A DNA stretch of 64,000 nucleotides from Microvirga sp. (GCA_022241475.1 JAKOMT010000007.1:1-64000), one strand, 5' to 3'; positions 36,030 to 44,903 are shown, numbered from the stretch's first letter. Made by a program: numbers and translations. Notes: generated by a model from the letters alone, not told the origin.

Positions 36030-36641
36030 TCAGTTCTCGACCGGCTCCGGCCAGACCCAGGGGCGCGAGACGCGCCGCGCCTGCGCGAAGGCGGTTATCT
36101 CGTCCGCGTGCGATCGCGTCAGGTCGATATCGTCCCAGCCGTTGATGAGCTTGAGCCGCCAGACCGGATCGAGCTCGAAGGGGACGGTGAGCCCGCCGAG
36201 CCGCACGACCTTGGCGTCGAGATCGACGATCGCCTGTCCCGGCGCCGCCGCCAGCAGCGCCTCGGCGTCCGTCTCGCTGACGCGGGCGGGAAGGAGGCCG
36301 TTATTGACGGAATTGCTGGCGAAAATGTCGCCGAAGCTCGGCGCGACCACCGCGCGAAAGCCCCCGTCGACGAGCGCGTAAGCGGCCGCCTCGCGTGAGG
36401 AGCCGCCGCCGAAATTGCGGCGCGTGAACAGCACCGAAGCCCCCACCGCTTCGGGCGCGTTGAGCGGATGCTCGGGCTTCAGTTCCCCGTCGGCGTCGCG
36501 GCGCATGTCGTGCAGGAGGAACTTGCCGTAGCCCTCCGAGCGGGGCGTCGACATGAAACGCGCCGGGATGAGCTGGTCGGTGTCGACGTTCTCGAACGGG
36601 AGCGCGATGGCGAGCCCTTCATGAATGGTCCATCCGGCCAT
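36030..36641 (-). CDS. LeuD-like small subunit of an aconitase-family hydratase, altered active-site segment
   Basis: A 203-residue swivel-domain subunit that pairs with the upstream LeuC-like protein. Seen: LPFENVDTDQLIPARF and NFGGGSSREAAAYALVDGGFRAVVAPSFGDIFASNSVNNGLLP. Standard LeuD has NFGCGSSREHAPWAL; here the His after Arg-Glu and the Trp are lost (A85, Y88), while the catalytic Ser-Ser-Arg is kept. This suggests a substrate other than isopropylmalate. Its ATG (36641) touches the leuC-like stop (TGATG). Confidence 0.85.
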   Translation of the reverse strand: MAGWTIHEGLAIALPFENVDTDQLIPARFMSTPRSEGYGKFLLHDMRRDADGELKPEHPLNAPEAVGASVLFTRRNFGGGSSREAAAYALVDGGFRAVVAPSFGDIFASNSVNNGLLPARVSETDAEALLAAAPGQAIVDLDAKVVRLGGLTVPFELDPVWRLKLINGWDDIDLTRSHADEITAFAQARRVSRPWVWPEPVEN

Positions 36642-38050
36642 CAGATCCTCCCCGCCAGCATCGGACGCGCGTCGGCGAGGTGGCCCGCGACGGCGGCCGC
36701 GGCCACCATGGCGGGCGACATCAGATGCGTGCGCGCGCCCGGCCCCTGCCGGCCCCTGAAATTGCGGTTCGTGGTGGAGGCGCAGCGCATCCCCGGCGCG
36801 ACGATGTCGCCGTTCATCCCCACGCACATCGAGCAGCCCGAAGCCGCCCATTCGAGCCCGGCCTCGACGAAGATCCGATCGAGGCCTTCTTCTTCAGCCT
36901 GCGCCTTGACGAGGCTCGAGCCCGGCGAGACGAGGCCCGGCACCTTCGCCTTGCGGCCGGCCAGCACTGCGGCGGCCGCGCGCAGATCCTCGATGCGTCC
37001 GTTGGTGCACGAACCGATGAAGACCTGATCGACGGCGATCCGCTCGAGCGGCGCGCCGCCTTCGAGGCCCATGTATTCGAGCGCGGCGCGGATGCGCTGC
37101 GCGTCCGCTTCCGTGGGGGCCTTCGCCGGATCGGGGACGCTCGCCGTGATCGGCAGCGCGTCCTCGGGGCTCGTGCCCCAGGTCACGATCGGCGCGATCT
37201 CGTCCGCGTGCAGGGTCACCTCGCGGTCGAACGCGGCGCCCGCGTCGCTCGCGAGCGCCGCCCAGTCGGCGATCGCCGCGTCCCAGAGATGCGCCGGCGG
37301 CGCGTAGGGGCGGCCCTTCAGATAGGCGAAGGTCGTCTCGTCGGGCGCGACCATGCCGCAGCGCGCGCCCCCCTCGATCGAGAGGTTGCACAGCGTCAGA
37401 CGCCCCTCCATCGAGAGCGCCCGCACGGCCTGCCCGCCATATTCGATGGCGAAGCCCCGCGCCCCGTCCGCGCCGAGCTTCGCGATCCAGTTGAGCGCGA
37501 CGTCCTTGGCCGAGACGCCCGGATGCAGCGCGCCGTCGATGCGGATGTGCATGCGCTTGGGCTTCTTCTGCCAGATCGTCTGCGTGGCGAGGACATGCGC
37601 CACCTCGGTCGCGCCGATGCCGAAGGCGTAGGCTCCGAAGGCGCCGTGCGTCGAAGTGTGGCTGTCTCCGCAGTTGATCAGAAGACCCGGCAGGGTGATC
37701 CCCTGTTCGGGGCCGACGACATGCACGATCCCCTGACGGGAATCGTCGAGGCCGAACAGCTTGAAGCCGTGCTCGGCCGCGTTCTTCGACAGCGTCTCGA
37801 CCATGCGCGCGATCGCCGGATCGGCGATGCGCATGCCCCGGTCGCGGGTGGGCACGTAATGGTCGGCGACGCCGAAGGTGAGGCGAGGCTCCGAGACGCC
37901 CTGGCCGCGCTCGGCGATCTTGCGGAACGCGTGATGCGAGCCCTCGTGCACGAAATGCCGGTCGACCCAGAGCAACGACGCGCCGTCGTCGCGGCGGTGG
38001 ATCTCGTGGGCGTCCCAGAGCTTGTCGAACAGGGTGCGGGGCGCATTCAT
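36641..38050 (-). CDS. LeuC-like large subunit of an aconitase-family hydratase
   Basis: A 469-residue subunit with the [4Fe-4S] site: Cys in LLINCGDSHTSTHGAFGAYAFGIG, and GSCTNGR and GCSMCVGMN further on. The family hydrates or isomerises unsaturated dicarboxylates (isopropylmalate, citraconate, dimethylmaleate). N-terminal segments such as LLWVDRHFVHEGSHHAF and DHYVPTRDRG depart from biosynthetic LeuC (DHNVPT). ATG 38050 overlaps the GntR stop (ATGA). Position in a GntR-led operon facing catabolic genes argues against leucine synthesis, but this is inference. Confidence 0.88.
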   Translation of the reverse strand: MNAPRTLFDKLWDAHEIHRRDDGASLLWVDRHFVHEGSHHAFRKIAERGQGVSEPRLTFGVADHYVPTRDRGMRIADPAIARMVETLSKNAAEHGFKLFGLDDSRQGIVHVVGPEQGITLPGLLINCGDSHTSTHGAFGAYAFGIGATEVAHVLATQTIWQKKPKRMHIRIDGALHPGVSAKDVALNWIAKLGADGARGFAIEYGGQAVRALSMEGRLTLCNLSIEGGARCGMVAPDETTFAYLKGRPYAPPAHLWDAAIADWAALASDAGAAFDREVTLHADEIAPIVTWGTSPEDALPITASVPDPAKAPTEADAQRIRAALEYMGLEGGAPLERIAVDQVFIGSCTNGRIEDLRAAAAVLAGRKAKVPGLVSPGSSLVKAQAEEEGLDRIFVEAGLEWAASGCSMCVGMNGDIVAPGMRCASTTNRNFRGRQGPGARTHLMSPAMVAAAAVAGHLADARPMLAGRI

Positions 38051-38871
38051 CGTGCGTTCTTCTCCTCTGCGCGCGGTTCCTTCGATCGCGGGGTGGCGAC
38101 CGGCGCCCAACTGCGGGAATCGGCGTCGCCGACGCGGTCGAGCGTCATTTCGAGTCTGAACCGGTCCGGCCGGTAGAGAGCCGTCAGATGCTCGACGCCC
38201 TGCCCCTTGGCGTCGAAAACGACGCGGGTGAGGAGCACGAGCGCCGCGCCGACCGCGATGTCGAGCGCTTCCGCCGTGTCGGGCGTGGCGAGCGTCGCGG
38301 AGATCGACTGCGTCGCGCGCGCCACCTGCACGCCGCTGCGCTCCAGCAGTCGAAACAGCGGCGAAGTCGCGAGATCGGTCTCCGAATACCCTTGCGCGAT
38401 CGACTCGGGAACGTAGGTCGTCAAATGCGAGAAGGGCTCGCCGTCGATCAGGCGCACGCGCACGGCGCGCTGGACTCGCGCGCCGGCGGACATTCCCATC
38501 GCCTGCGCGACGACCGCAGGCGCGGGCGCGTAGGAAAACGAGAGAAGGCGCGCCGTCGTGGCGAGCCCCATCTCGACGACCTGCGGCATCAGCGTCGCGA
38601 AATCCGCAGTCACGGCGCCATGCGAACCATTGCCGGCGCGCACCGTCGTGCCGCTGCCGGCGCGGCGCTCGACGAGACCGTCGCGCACGAGCCCGTCGAG
38701 GGCGCGGCGAATGGTGACGCGCGAGACTCCGAAGCGGTCGGCGAGGCGCAACTCGCCCGGCAGCGCGCCGCCGACGGCGTGACCGCCGTTCACGATTTCG
38801 TCGCGCAACAGCAGATAGACCCGCTGGGCCTTGCCGCCGTCCGGCGCCTGAACTGTTATAGCCTGATCCAC
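38047..38871 (-). CDS. GntR-family regulator, HutC/UTRA type
   Basis: A 274-residue regulator. The N-terminal winged helix has RVYLLLRDEIVNGGHAVGGALPGELRLADRFGVSRVTIRRALDGLVRDGLVERRAGSGTTV. The UTRA domain has VQRAVRVRLIDGEPFSHLTTYVPESIA and a final LYRPDRFRLEMTLDRVG. The start is GTG 38871, with AAGG seven bases upstream; the TTG at 38937 has no site. It heads the gntR-leuC-leuD-like operon and probably controls both arms from the inverted repeat at 38984-39013. Confidence 0.88.
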   Translation of the reverse strand: MDQAITVQAPDGGKAQRVYLLLRDEIVNGGHAVGGALPGELRLADRFGVSRVTIRRALDGLVRDGLVERRAGSGTTVRAGNGSHGAVTADFATLMPQVVEMGLATTARLLSFSYAPAPAVVAQAMGMSAGARVQRAVRVRLIDGEPFSHLTTYVPESIAQGYSETDLATSPLFRLLERSGVQVARATQSISATLATPDTAEALDIAVGAALVLLTRVVFDAKGQGVEHLTALYRPDRFRLEMTLDRVGDADSRSWAPVATPRSKEPRAEEKNAR

Positions 38872-38983
38872 CAGAAAGCCTTCTGACCGGCGCTTCTGCG
38901 CGTTGCACGATCCTAGCGGCGACGAGCCGGAATGCAAGCAAGCTGTATGATCGTGACGAGGTCGTATGTCCTTTTTCGCATCG

Positions 38984-39013
38984 ACAATCTGTCTGATAAA
39001 AAATACAGATTGT
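38984..39013. promoter_or_regulatory. Inverted-repeat operator candidate of the catabolic divergon
   Basis: ACAATCTGT (38984-38992) and ACAGATTGT (39005-39013) are perfect inverted repeats with a 12-bp A-rich spacer. The repeat ends 25 bp before the tautomerase-SnoaL start and about 110 bp before the gntR start, where a repressor could act on both arms. Confidence 0.65.
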
Positions 39014-39038
39014 AGGACGGAGCCGAGGGGAGACGCCG

Positions 39039-39614
39039 ATGCCGATGGTCACCGTGACGCTGATGGAAGGCTATGACGAGGAGGCTCGCGCCCGCCTCGG
39101 CAGGGCGATGACGGACGCCGTGCGCTCTGTCGTCCCGGCCGCGCCGGAAGCCGTGATCGTCGTGCTTCAGGAGATCCCGGCGGCGAACTACATGCGCGGC
39201 GGCGAGCGCCGCACGCCCGCCCCGCCTCTGCCCGATCCGGCGGGAATAGCCCGCGCATTCCTCGACGCCATGCAGGAGCGCGATCTGGAGCGCGCACGCT
39301 CCTTCCTCGCGCCCGGCTTCGAGATGACCTTCCCCGGCGACGCGCGGATGACGCAGCTCGAAGAGCTCGTCGCCTTCTCCGCCTCCCGCTACCGCTCCGT
39401 CCGCAAGACCTACGAGCGCTTCGACGCCGTCCCCGGCGGCGACCGGGCGATCGTCTACTGCTTCGGGACGCTGTCGGGCGAGTGGACGGACGGGACGCCG
39501 TTTGAGGGCATCCGGTTCGTCGACCGATTCGAAATCGAAAAGGGCGCGATCGTCCGCCAGCAGGTCTGGAACGACATCGCGGAAGTCAGGAACAAGGGAC
39601 AGGCGCAGTCATGA
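39039..39614 (+). CDS. 4-oxalocrotonate-tautomerase-like domain fused to a SnoaL-like domain
   Basis: A 191-residue fusion. Residues 2-60 are tautomerase-like, with Pro2 available as catalytic base after Met removal (PMVTVTLMEGYDEEARARLGRAMTDAV) and EVPAANY-like QEIPAANYMRGG. Residues 68-185 look like a SnoaL/NTF2 cone (AFLDAMQERDLERARSFLAPGFEMTFPG, then FEGIRFVDRFEIEKGAIVRQQVWND). Each domain type performs isomerisation or cyclisation chemistry. ATG 39039 follows AGGGGAG. Overlaps hyuB (ATGA). Confidence 0.75.
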   Translation: MPMVTVTLMEGYDEEARARLGRAMTDAVRSVVPAAPEAVIVVLQEIPAANYMRGGERRTPAPPLPDPAGIARAFLDAMQERDLERARSFLAPGFEMTFPGDARMTQLEELVAFSASRYRSVRKTYERFDAVPGGDRAIVYCFGTLSGEWTDGTPFEGIRFVDRFEIEKGAIVRQQVWNDIAEVRNKGQAQS

Positions 39615-41320
39615 GCGACACCGGCAAAAGGCAGGCGATCGATCCGATCACGCTGGCGGTTCTCGCCGGGCGCATGGAGCAGATCGCCGACGAGATGGAC
39701 GCGACGCTCTTCCGCAGCGCCTTCAACCCGATCATCGCGGAGGCGCATGACGCCTCGCACGGGCTGTATCACGCGCAGACGGGCGACACGCTCGTGCAGG
39801 GCAAATCGGGCCTGCCGATTTTCGTGGGCGTGATGGCCTTCGCGGTGAAGACCGTGATCGAAAAGGCGGCGCGCGACGGGGATCTCGCGGACGGCGACGT
39901 CTATATGTTCAACGACGCGCATCTGGGCGGGACCCACCTGTCCGACATGCGTCTCGTGCGTCCCTTCTTCCATGACGGAAAGCTGTTCTGCTATCTCGCC
40001 TCCGTCGGCCATTGGCACGACGTCGGCGGCGCGGTGCCGGGGAACTACAACCCCACGGCAACGGAAGTCTTCCAGGAAGCGTTCGTGCTGCCGCCGGTGA
40101 AGGTGGCGCGCGCGGGCGTGCTGCAGCAGGACATCGTCGACATCGTCCTGCGCAACACCCGCCTGCCGCAATCGGCGCTCGGCGATTTCAACGGCCAGAT
40201 GAACGCGCTCGATCTCGGCGTGAAGCGCCTCGACGCGCTGCTCGGCGAATACGGCGCCGACACGATCGACGCGGCGCTGACCGCGCTCGGCGACCGCGCC
40301 GAGACGCTGCTGCGGGCCGAAGTCGCCGCGCTCGCCGACGGGCGCTGGGAGGCGGTCGATTATCTCGACAACGACGGCATTTCCGACAAGCCGCTGCCGA
40401 TCCGCGTGGCGCTAGAAATCAAGGGCGACCGGCTCTCCATCGACTTCACCGGCAGCGCGCCGAAGGCGGCGGGGCCGATCAACATCTCGGAAGGCACCGC
40501 GATCGCCTGCGTCTACGTGGCGATCAAGCACATCTTCCCCAACCTCCCCGCGAACGCCGGCGTCATGCGGCCGATCGACATCACCATCCCGAAGGGCAGC
40601 GTGCTCGCGGCCGAGTTCCCCTCCCCGACCGGCGGCTACACCGAGACGATCCTGCGCATGATCGACGTGATCTTCTCCGCCGCCTCGCAGGCCGCGCCCG
40701 ACCGCGTCGTCGCCAACGCCTACGGGACGATCAACGCGCTCTCCATCGCCGGCCATCGCGCCGACGGTCGACGCTGGGTGATGTTCAGCTTCTACGGCGG
40801 CGGCCATGGCGGGACGCCCGAGGGCGACGGGCTCAACCACGGCAACGCCCCGATCTCGACGGCGACCATCCCGCCGGCGGAGATTCTCGAAGCGGCCTAT
40901 CCTGTGATGTTCAGCCAGTGGGCCTTGCGGCCCGACAGCGCCGGCGCAGGGCGCCATCGAGGCGGCATGGGCGCGATCTACGAGATCGAGCTTCTGGAAG
41001 AGAGCGCCGAGGCGTTCCTGTTCGGCGAGCGGGGGCGCTTTCCGCCCAAGGGCGTCGCCGGCGGCGCGAACGCGGCGCTCAATCGCTTCTCGTACCAGCA
41101 GGACGACGGAATGCACACGCCCCCGCTCGATTCGAAGATCGTCGGCGTCAAGCTCAAGCGCGGACAGCGGGTGCGGCTCGAAACGCCGGGAGGCGGCGGC
41201 TACGGCCCGCCCTCGGAGCGCGATCCGCACGCGGTCGCGCGCGACGTTCGCCTCGGGCTCGTGAGCCCCGAGAAGGCGGATGCGGATTACGGCACGGCCT
41301 GGAGAGGAGTTGCGGCATGA
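39611..41320 (+). CDS. hyuB: Hydantoinase B / oxoprolinase family subunit
   Basis: A 569-residue HyuB-type subunit. Seen: DPITLAVLAGRMEQIADEMDATLFRSAFNPIIAEAHDASHGLYHAQTGDTLVQG, FNDAHLGGTHLSDMRLVRPFF, SPTGGYTETILRMIDVIF, FYGGGHGGTPEGDG and ETPGGGGYGPPSERDPHAVARDV. With HyuA it opens a cyclic amide (hydantoin, 5-oxoproline) using ATP, or in related carboxylases carboxylates a ketone. Overlaps the next gene (ATGA). Confidence 0.9.
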   Translation: MSDTGKRQAIDPITLAVLAGRMEQIADEMDATLFRSAFNPIIAEAHDASHGLYHAQTGDTLVQGKSGLPIFVGVMAFAVKTVIEKAARDGDLADGDVYMFNDAHLGGTHLSDMRLVRPFFHDGKLFCYLASVGHWHDVGGAVPGNYNPTATEVFQEAFVLPPVKVARAGVLQQDIVDIVLRNTRLPQSALGDFNGQMNALDLGVKRLDALLGEYGADTIDAALTALGDRAETLLRAEVAALADGRWEAVDYLDNDGISDKPLPIRVALEIKGDRLSIDFTGSAPKAAGPINISEGTAIACVYVAIKHIFPNLPANAGVMRPIDITIPKGSVLAAEFPSPTGGYTETILRMIDVIFSAASQAAPDRVVANAYGTINALSIAGHRADGRRWVMFSFYGGGHGGTPEGDGLNHGNAPISTATIPPAEILEAAYPVMFSQWALRPDSAGAGRHRGGMGAIYEIELLEESAEAFLFGERGRFPPKGVAGGANAALNRFSYQQDDGMHTPPLDSKIVGVKLKRGQRVRLETPGGGGYGPPSERDPHAVARDVRLGLVSPEKADADYGTAWRGVAA

Positions 41321-43395
41321 CCCGGGCGAGCGGCAAAGGCAGCATGGTCGGCGTCGACGTCGGCGGCACCTTCACGGATATCTTCGTTCTCGACGAGGCG
41401 ACGGGCAAAGCCTCCGTCGCCAAGGTGCCGACGACGCGTCCGGACCAGTCGGGCGGGTTCCTGAACGGCATCCGCTCGCAGGTTCCCGACCTCTCCGACA
41501 TCGTCAGCGTCGTGCACGGCACGACGGCCGGCACCAACGCGCTGCTCGAGCGCAAGGGCGCGAAGATCGGGATCATCACCACGCAGGGCTTTCGCGACGT
41601 GCTGGAGATGCGCCGGCGCGACCGCCCCCGGACCTGGGGCCTGCGCGGGAATTTCGAGCCCGTCGCCTCGCGCGACATGCGCATGGAGGTTCCCGAGCGG
41701 ACGCTGGCCGACGGGACGATCCACACGCAGGTCGATCTCGATGCGGTGCGCAAGGCGGGCGAGGCGCTCGTCGCCGCCGGCGCGAAGGCGGTGGCCGTCC
41801 TCTTCGTCAACGCCTACGCCAACGCCGCGAACGAGCAGGCCGCCGTCGCGGCATTGCGCGAGTTCTGGCCGAACGAGCACGTCTCGTGTTCGAGCGAAAT
41901 CCTGCCCGAGATCCGCGAATTCGAGCGATTCTCGACGACCGCGCTCAACGCCTATCTCCAGCCGGAGGTGGCGGGCTATCTCGACCGCCTCGCCAAGGCG
42001 CTGAACGAGGGCGGCTTTACCGGCGAGTTCATGATCGTGCAGTCGAACGGCGGCGTGATGTCGGTCGACACCGCCTGCCGGCTGCCGGTGCGCACGGCTT
42101 TGTCCGGCCCCGCCGCAGGCGTGATCGCGGCGGGCTACATCGCGCAATCGGCCGGGTTCCCGAACGTGATCACCGGCGATATCGGCGGCACGAGCTTCGA
42201 TGTCTCGCTAATCGCCGACGGCCAGAGCGTGCTCAGCCCCCAGACCAGCATCGATTTCGGCCTCGTGGTGCGCACCCCCATGATCGAGATCGCGACGATC
42301 GGCGCCGGGGGCGGCTCGATCGCCTGGGTCGACAAGGGCGGGCTCCTCAATATCGGCCCCGAAAGCGCGGGCTCCGATCCCGGCCCGGCCGCTTACGGGC
42401 GCGGCAACGACCGCCCGACGGTCACCGACGCAAACATCGTGCTCGGCCGCATCGATTCCGAGCGCCCCATCGGCGGAGGCCTGACGCGCCTCGACGTCGA
42501 GGCCGCGCGCCGCGCCATCGCGACCCATGTCGGCGATCCGCTCGGCCTCGACGTCGAGAAGGCGGCGGAGGCGATCCTGACGGTGGCCAATTCCCGCATG
42601 GCCGGCGCCATCCGCCTCGTCTCGATCGAGCGCGGCTTCGATCCCAAGCAGTTCGCCTACATGCCCTTCGGCGGCGGCGGCGCGCTGCACGCCTGCGCGC
42701 TGATCGCGGAAGTGGGCCTCGCGCGGGGCGTCGTGCCCCGTTATCCGGGCGTGACCTCGGCCATGGGCTGCGTCATCGCCGACATGCGCCAGGACTTCGT
42801 CCAGACCGTCAACGCGCCGACGCAATCCGTCGACGAGGACGGCCTCGCGCGGCTCATGCAGGCGCATGTCGACGAGGGGCTGCGGCTTCTCGCGACGGCC
42901 GGCGTCGCCTTCGCCGGCGAGGAGATCGTCTTCGAGCTGGACATGGCCTATCTAGGCCAGACCCACACGGTCGGCGTTCCGCTGCCCGTGCGGGTGGAGG
43001 CAGGAAAGGTCGCGGCTGTATCGCGCGCCGACATTCAGGCGGCCTTCGACGCGGCCTATCTGCGCGTCTACGGGCGGCTGCTGCCGGGCGGCGTGACGCG
43101 CGTCCTCAACCTGCGCAGCGCCGTGATCGGCAAGCGTCCGAAATTCGACCTCTCGACGCTCGCGCCCGAAGTCGGCGCCTCAATCGAGGCGGCGACGCGC
43201 GGAAAGCGGCGGGTGTATTTCGCCGGCGAGTGGCGCGAGACGGCGATCTTCGAGCGGCTGAAGCTGCCGGTCGGCGCGGAGATCCCCGGCCCCGCCATTC
43301 TGGAGCAGCCCGACACGACGATCCTGATCGAGCCGGGCGTCACGGGAACCGTCGACCGCTTCGGCAACGTGATCCTCGCGGCCGGGAAGGAGTAA
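41317..43395 (+). CDS. hyuA: Hydantoinase A / oxoprolinase family subunit
   Basis: A 692-residue HyuA-type ATP-binding subunit. Seen: VGVDVGGTFTDIFVLDEATG (first phosphate loop), VVHGTTAGTNALLERKGAKIGIITTQGFRDVLEMRRRDRP, SGPAAGVIAAGYIAQSAGFPNVITGDIGGTSFDVSLI and FMPFGGGGALHA-like YMPFGGGGALHACALIAEVG. The fold is of the ASKHA group. Forms a complex with HyuB. Substrate not readable from sequence. Confidence 0.92.
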   Translation: MTRASGKGSMVGVDVGGTFTDIFVLDEATGKASVAKVPTTRPDQSGGFLNGIRSQVPDLSDIVSVVHGTTAGTNALLERKGAKIGIITTQGFRDVLEMRRRDRPRTWGLRGNFEPVASRDMRMEVPERTLADGTIHTQVDLDAVRKAGEALVAAGAKAVAVLFVNAYANAANEQAAVAALREFWPNEHVSCSSEILPEIREFERFSTTALNAYLQPEVAGYLDRLAKALNEGGFTGEFMIVQSNGGVMSVDTACRLPVRTALSGPAAGVIAAGYIAQSAGFPNVITGDIGGTSFDVSLIADGQSVLSPQTSIDFGLVVRTPMIEIATIGAGGGSIAWVDKGGLLNIGPESAGSDPGPAAYGRGNDRPTVTDANIVLGRIDSERPIGGGLTRLDVEAARRAIATHVGDPLGLDVEKAAEAILTVANSRMAGAIRLVSIERGFDPKQFAYMPFGGGGALHACALIAEVGLARGVVPRYPGVTSAMGCVIADMRQDFVQTVNAPTQSVDEDGLARLMQAHVDEGLRLLATAGVAFAGEEIVFELDMAYLGQTHTVGVPLPVRVEAGKVAAVSRADIQAAFDAAYLRVYGRLLPGGVTRVLNLRSAVIGKRPKFDLSTLAPEVGASIEAATRGKRRVYFAGEWRETAIFERLKLPVGAEIPGPAILEQPDTTILIEPGVTGTVDRFGNVILAAGKE

Positions 43396-43400
43396 GGCTC

Positions 43401-44021
43401 ATGGCGCTCCCAGAGACGATCGATCCGCGCAAGGTCGCGGTCCTGACCATCGATCTGCAGAACGACTTCCTGCATCCGCAGGGCGCCTATGGTCGCGCGG
43501 GCCAGAGCGCGCCGGCGATCGCCGCGTTGCCGACCAAGGTGCGCCCCGTGATCGACGCGGTGCGCGCGGGCGGCGGGATCTACGTCTCGGCTCAGTTCAC
43601 GCTGGTGCCGGGCCGTGACGGCGAACCGCTGATCGCGCCGCATCTGAAGCAGCTCCGCCCCTTCCTTACGAAGGGCGACTTCCTGCCCGGCGCGTTCGGG
43701 CACGATCTCGTCGACGCGCTCAAGCCCGCCGACTTCACCATCGAGAAGGTCGCCTACAGCGCCTTCTACCAGACGCGCCTCGAATACGTGCTCAAGGCGA
43801 TGGGGATCGAACTCCTCGTCGTCGGCGGCATCGTCACGAATGGCGGGGTCGCGAGCACCGTGCGCGACGCGCATCTGCGCAACATCGAAACGATCCTCCT
43901 CTCGGACGGCTGCGCCGCCTTCCGGCAGGACGTCCACGACGCGACGCTCGTCTCCCTCGGCACGGTCACGCACGCGATGACCTGCGACGAGGCGAGCGCA
44001 TATCTAGGAGGCCGTCGATGA
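43401..44021 (+). CDS. Isochorismatase-fold hydrolase lacking the catalytic cysteine
   Basis: A 206-residue alpha/beta protein. Two members of the usual triad are present: Asp18 (TIDLQNDF) and Lys116 (EKVAYSAF). The third, the Cys of the TNxCVxST motif, is Gly149 (VTNGGVASTVRDA). Amidases of this fold, such as nicotinamidase and carbamoylsarcosine amidase, need that Cys, while isochorismatases that split a vinyl ether do without it. Hence either ether cleavage or a non-amidase role. Five bases after hyuA; overlaps the next gene (ATGA). Confidence 0.82.
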   Translation: MALPETIDPRKVAVLTIDLQNDFLHPQGAYGRAGQSAPAIAALPTKVRPVIDAVRAGGGIYVSAQFTLVPGRDGEPLIAPHLKQLRPFLTKGDFLPGAFGHDLVDALKPADFTIEKVAYSAFYQTRLEYVLKAMGIELLVVGGIVTNGGVASTVRDAHLRNIETILLSDGCAAFRQDVHDATLVSLGTVTHAMTCDEASAYLGGRR

Positions 44022-44899
44022 CCATCCCTTCCCTCAAGGCGCGGCTCGCAGGCCCGAAGATCCTTCTCGCTCCCGGAATCTACGACGCCTTCACGGCGGC
44101 GACGGCTGAGGCCGCCGGCGCCGAGGCGCTGTATCTGTCGGGCGCCGCCGTCGCGTATACGCGTCTCGGCCGGCCCGACATCGGGCTCGCGTCGATGACC
44201 GAGATGGCCGAGACGATGGCGTTGATCCGCGACCGGGTGAGCCTGCCCGTGGTGATCGACGCCGACACCGGCTTCGGCAACGCGCTCAACGCCCAGCGCA
44301 CCATGCGCGTCTACGAGCGCGCCGGCGCCAACGCGCTCCAGGTCGAGGACCAGACCTACCCGAAGCGCTGCGGGCACCTCTCCGACAAGACGCTCATCCC
44401 CAAGGCCGAGATGGCCGGCAAGATCGCCGCCATGGCCGACGCCCGCGCGAGCGACGAGACGCTGATCATCGCGCGCACCGACGCGATCGCCGTGGAGGGT
44501 TTCGAGGCGGCGATCGAGCGCGCGGAGACCTATATCGCGGCGGGCGCCGACATGCTCTTCATCGAAGCGCCGCGCTCGCTCGACGAGCTGAAGACGATCG
44601 CGTCGACCTTCAGGGGCCGCGTTCCGCTGATGGCCAACATGGTCGAGGGCGGCGCGACGCCGATCACGGCGGCGGCGGATCTCGAAACGATCGGCTTCTC
44701 CTTCGTGATCTTCCCCGGCGGGATCGTGCGCGCCATCGCCCGCACGGCGGAGGATTACTACAAGAGCCTCGTCGCGAACGGCTCGAACCGCCCCTTTGCG
44801 GAGCGGATGTTCGATTTCGGCCAGCTCAACGAGCGCCTCGGCACCGCCGCGCTGCTCGCGGAGGGCGCGCGTTACGACGGCTCAGACAACGGGGAGTGA
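44018..44899 (+). CDS. Isocitrate lyase / PEP-mutase family C-C lyase
   Basis: A 293-residue TIM-barrel enzyme. Seen: VVIDADTGFGNALN (Mg-binding Asp), VEDQTYPKRCGH (Cys118 in the KRCGH loop, the hallmark of lyases rather than mutases), ARTDAIAVEGFEAAIERAETY and IEAPRSLDEL. Close families are 2-methylisocitrate lyase, 2,3-dimethylmalate lyase and oxaloacetate decarboxylase. It would cut a substituted malate-type acid to pyruvate or a similar keto acid. Coupled to its neighbours. Confidence 0.87.
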   Translation: MTIPSLKARLAGPKILLAPGIYDAFTAATAEAAGAEALYLSGAAVAYTRLGRPDIGLASMTEMAETMALIRDRVSLPVVIDADTGFGNALNAQRTMRVYERAGANALQVEDQTYPKRCGHLSDKTLIPKAEMAGKIAAMADARASDETLIIARTDAIAVEGFEAAIERAETYIAAGADMLFIEAPRSLDELKTIASTFRGRVPLMANMVEGGATPITAAADLETIGFSFVIFPGGIVRAIARTAEDYYKSLVANGSNRPFAERMFDFGQLNERLGTAALLAEGARYDGSDNGE

Positions 44900-44903
44900 G
44901 GCG

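Noticed and set aside
36641..38050. Calling the LeuC/LeuD pair the leucine biosynthesis isomerase (leuCD)
   Set aside because: The regulator, gene neighbours and altered residues suggest another substrate; without the rest of the genome the biosynthetic role cannot be excluded, so no gene symbol is given.
41280..44021. A 913-residue frame spanning hyuA and the isochorismatase-fold gene
   Set aside because: Its first part is a frame-shifted shadow of hyuA; only the last 206 residues are a real gene.
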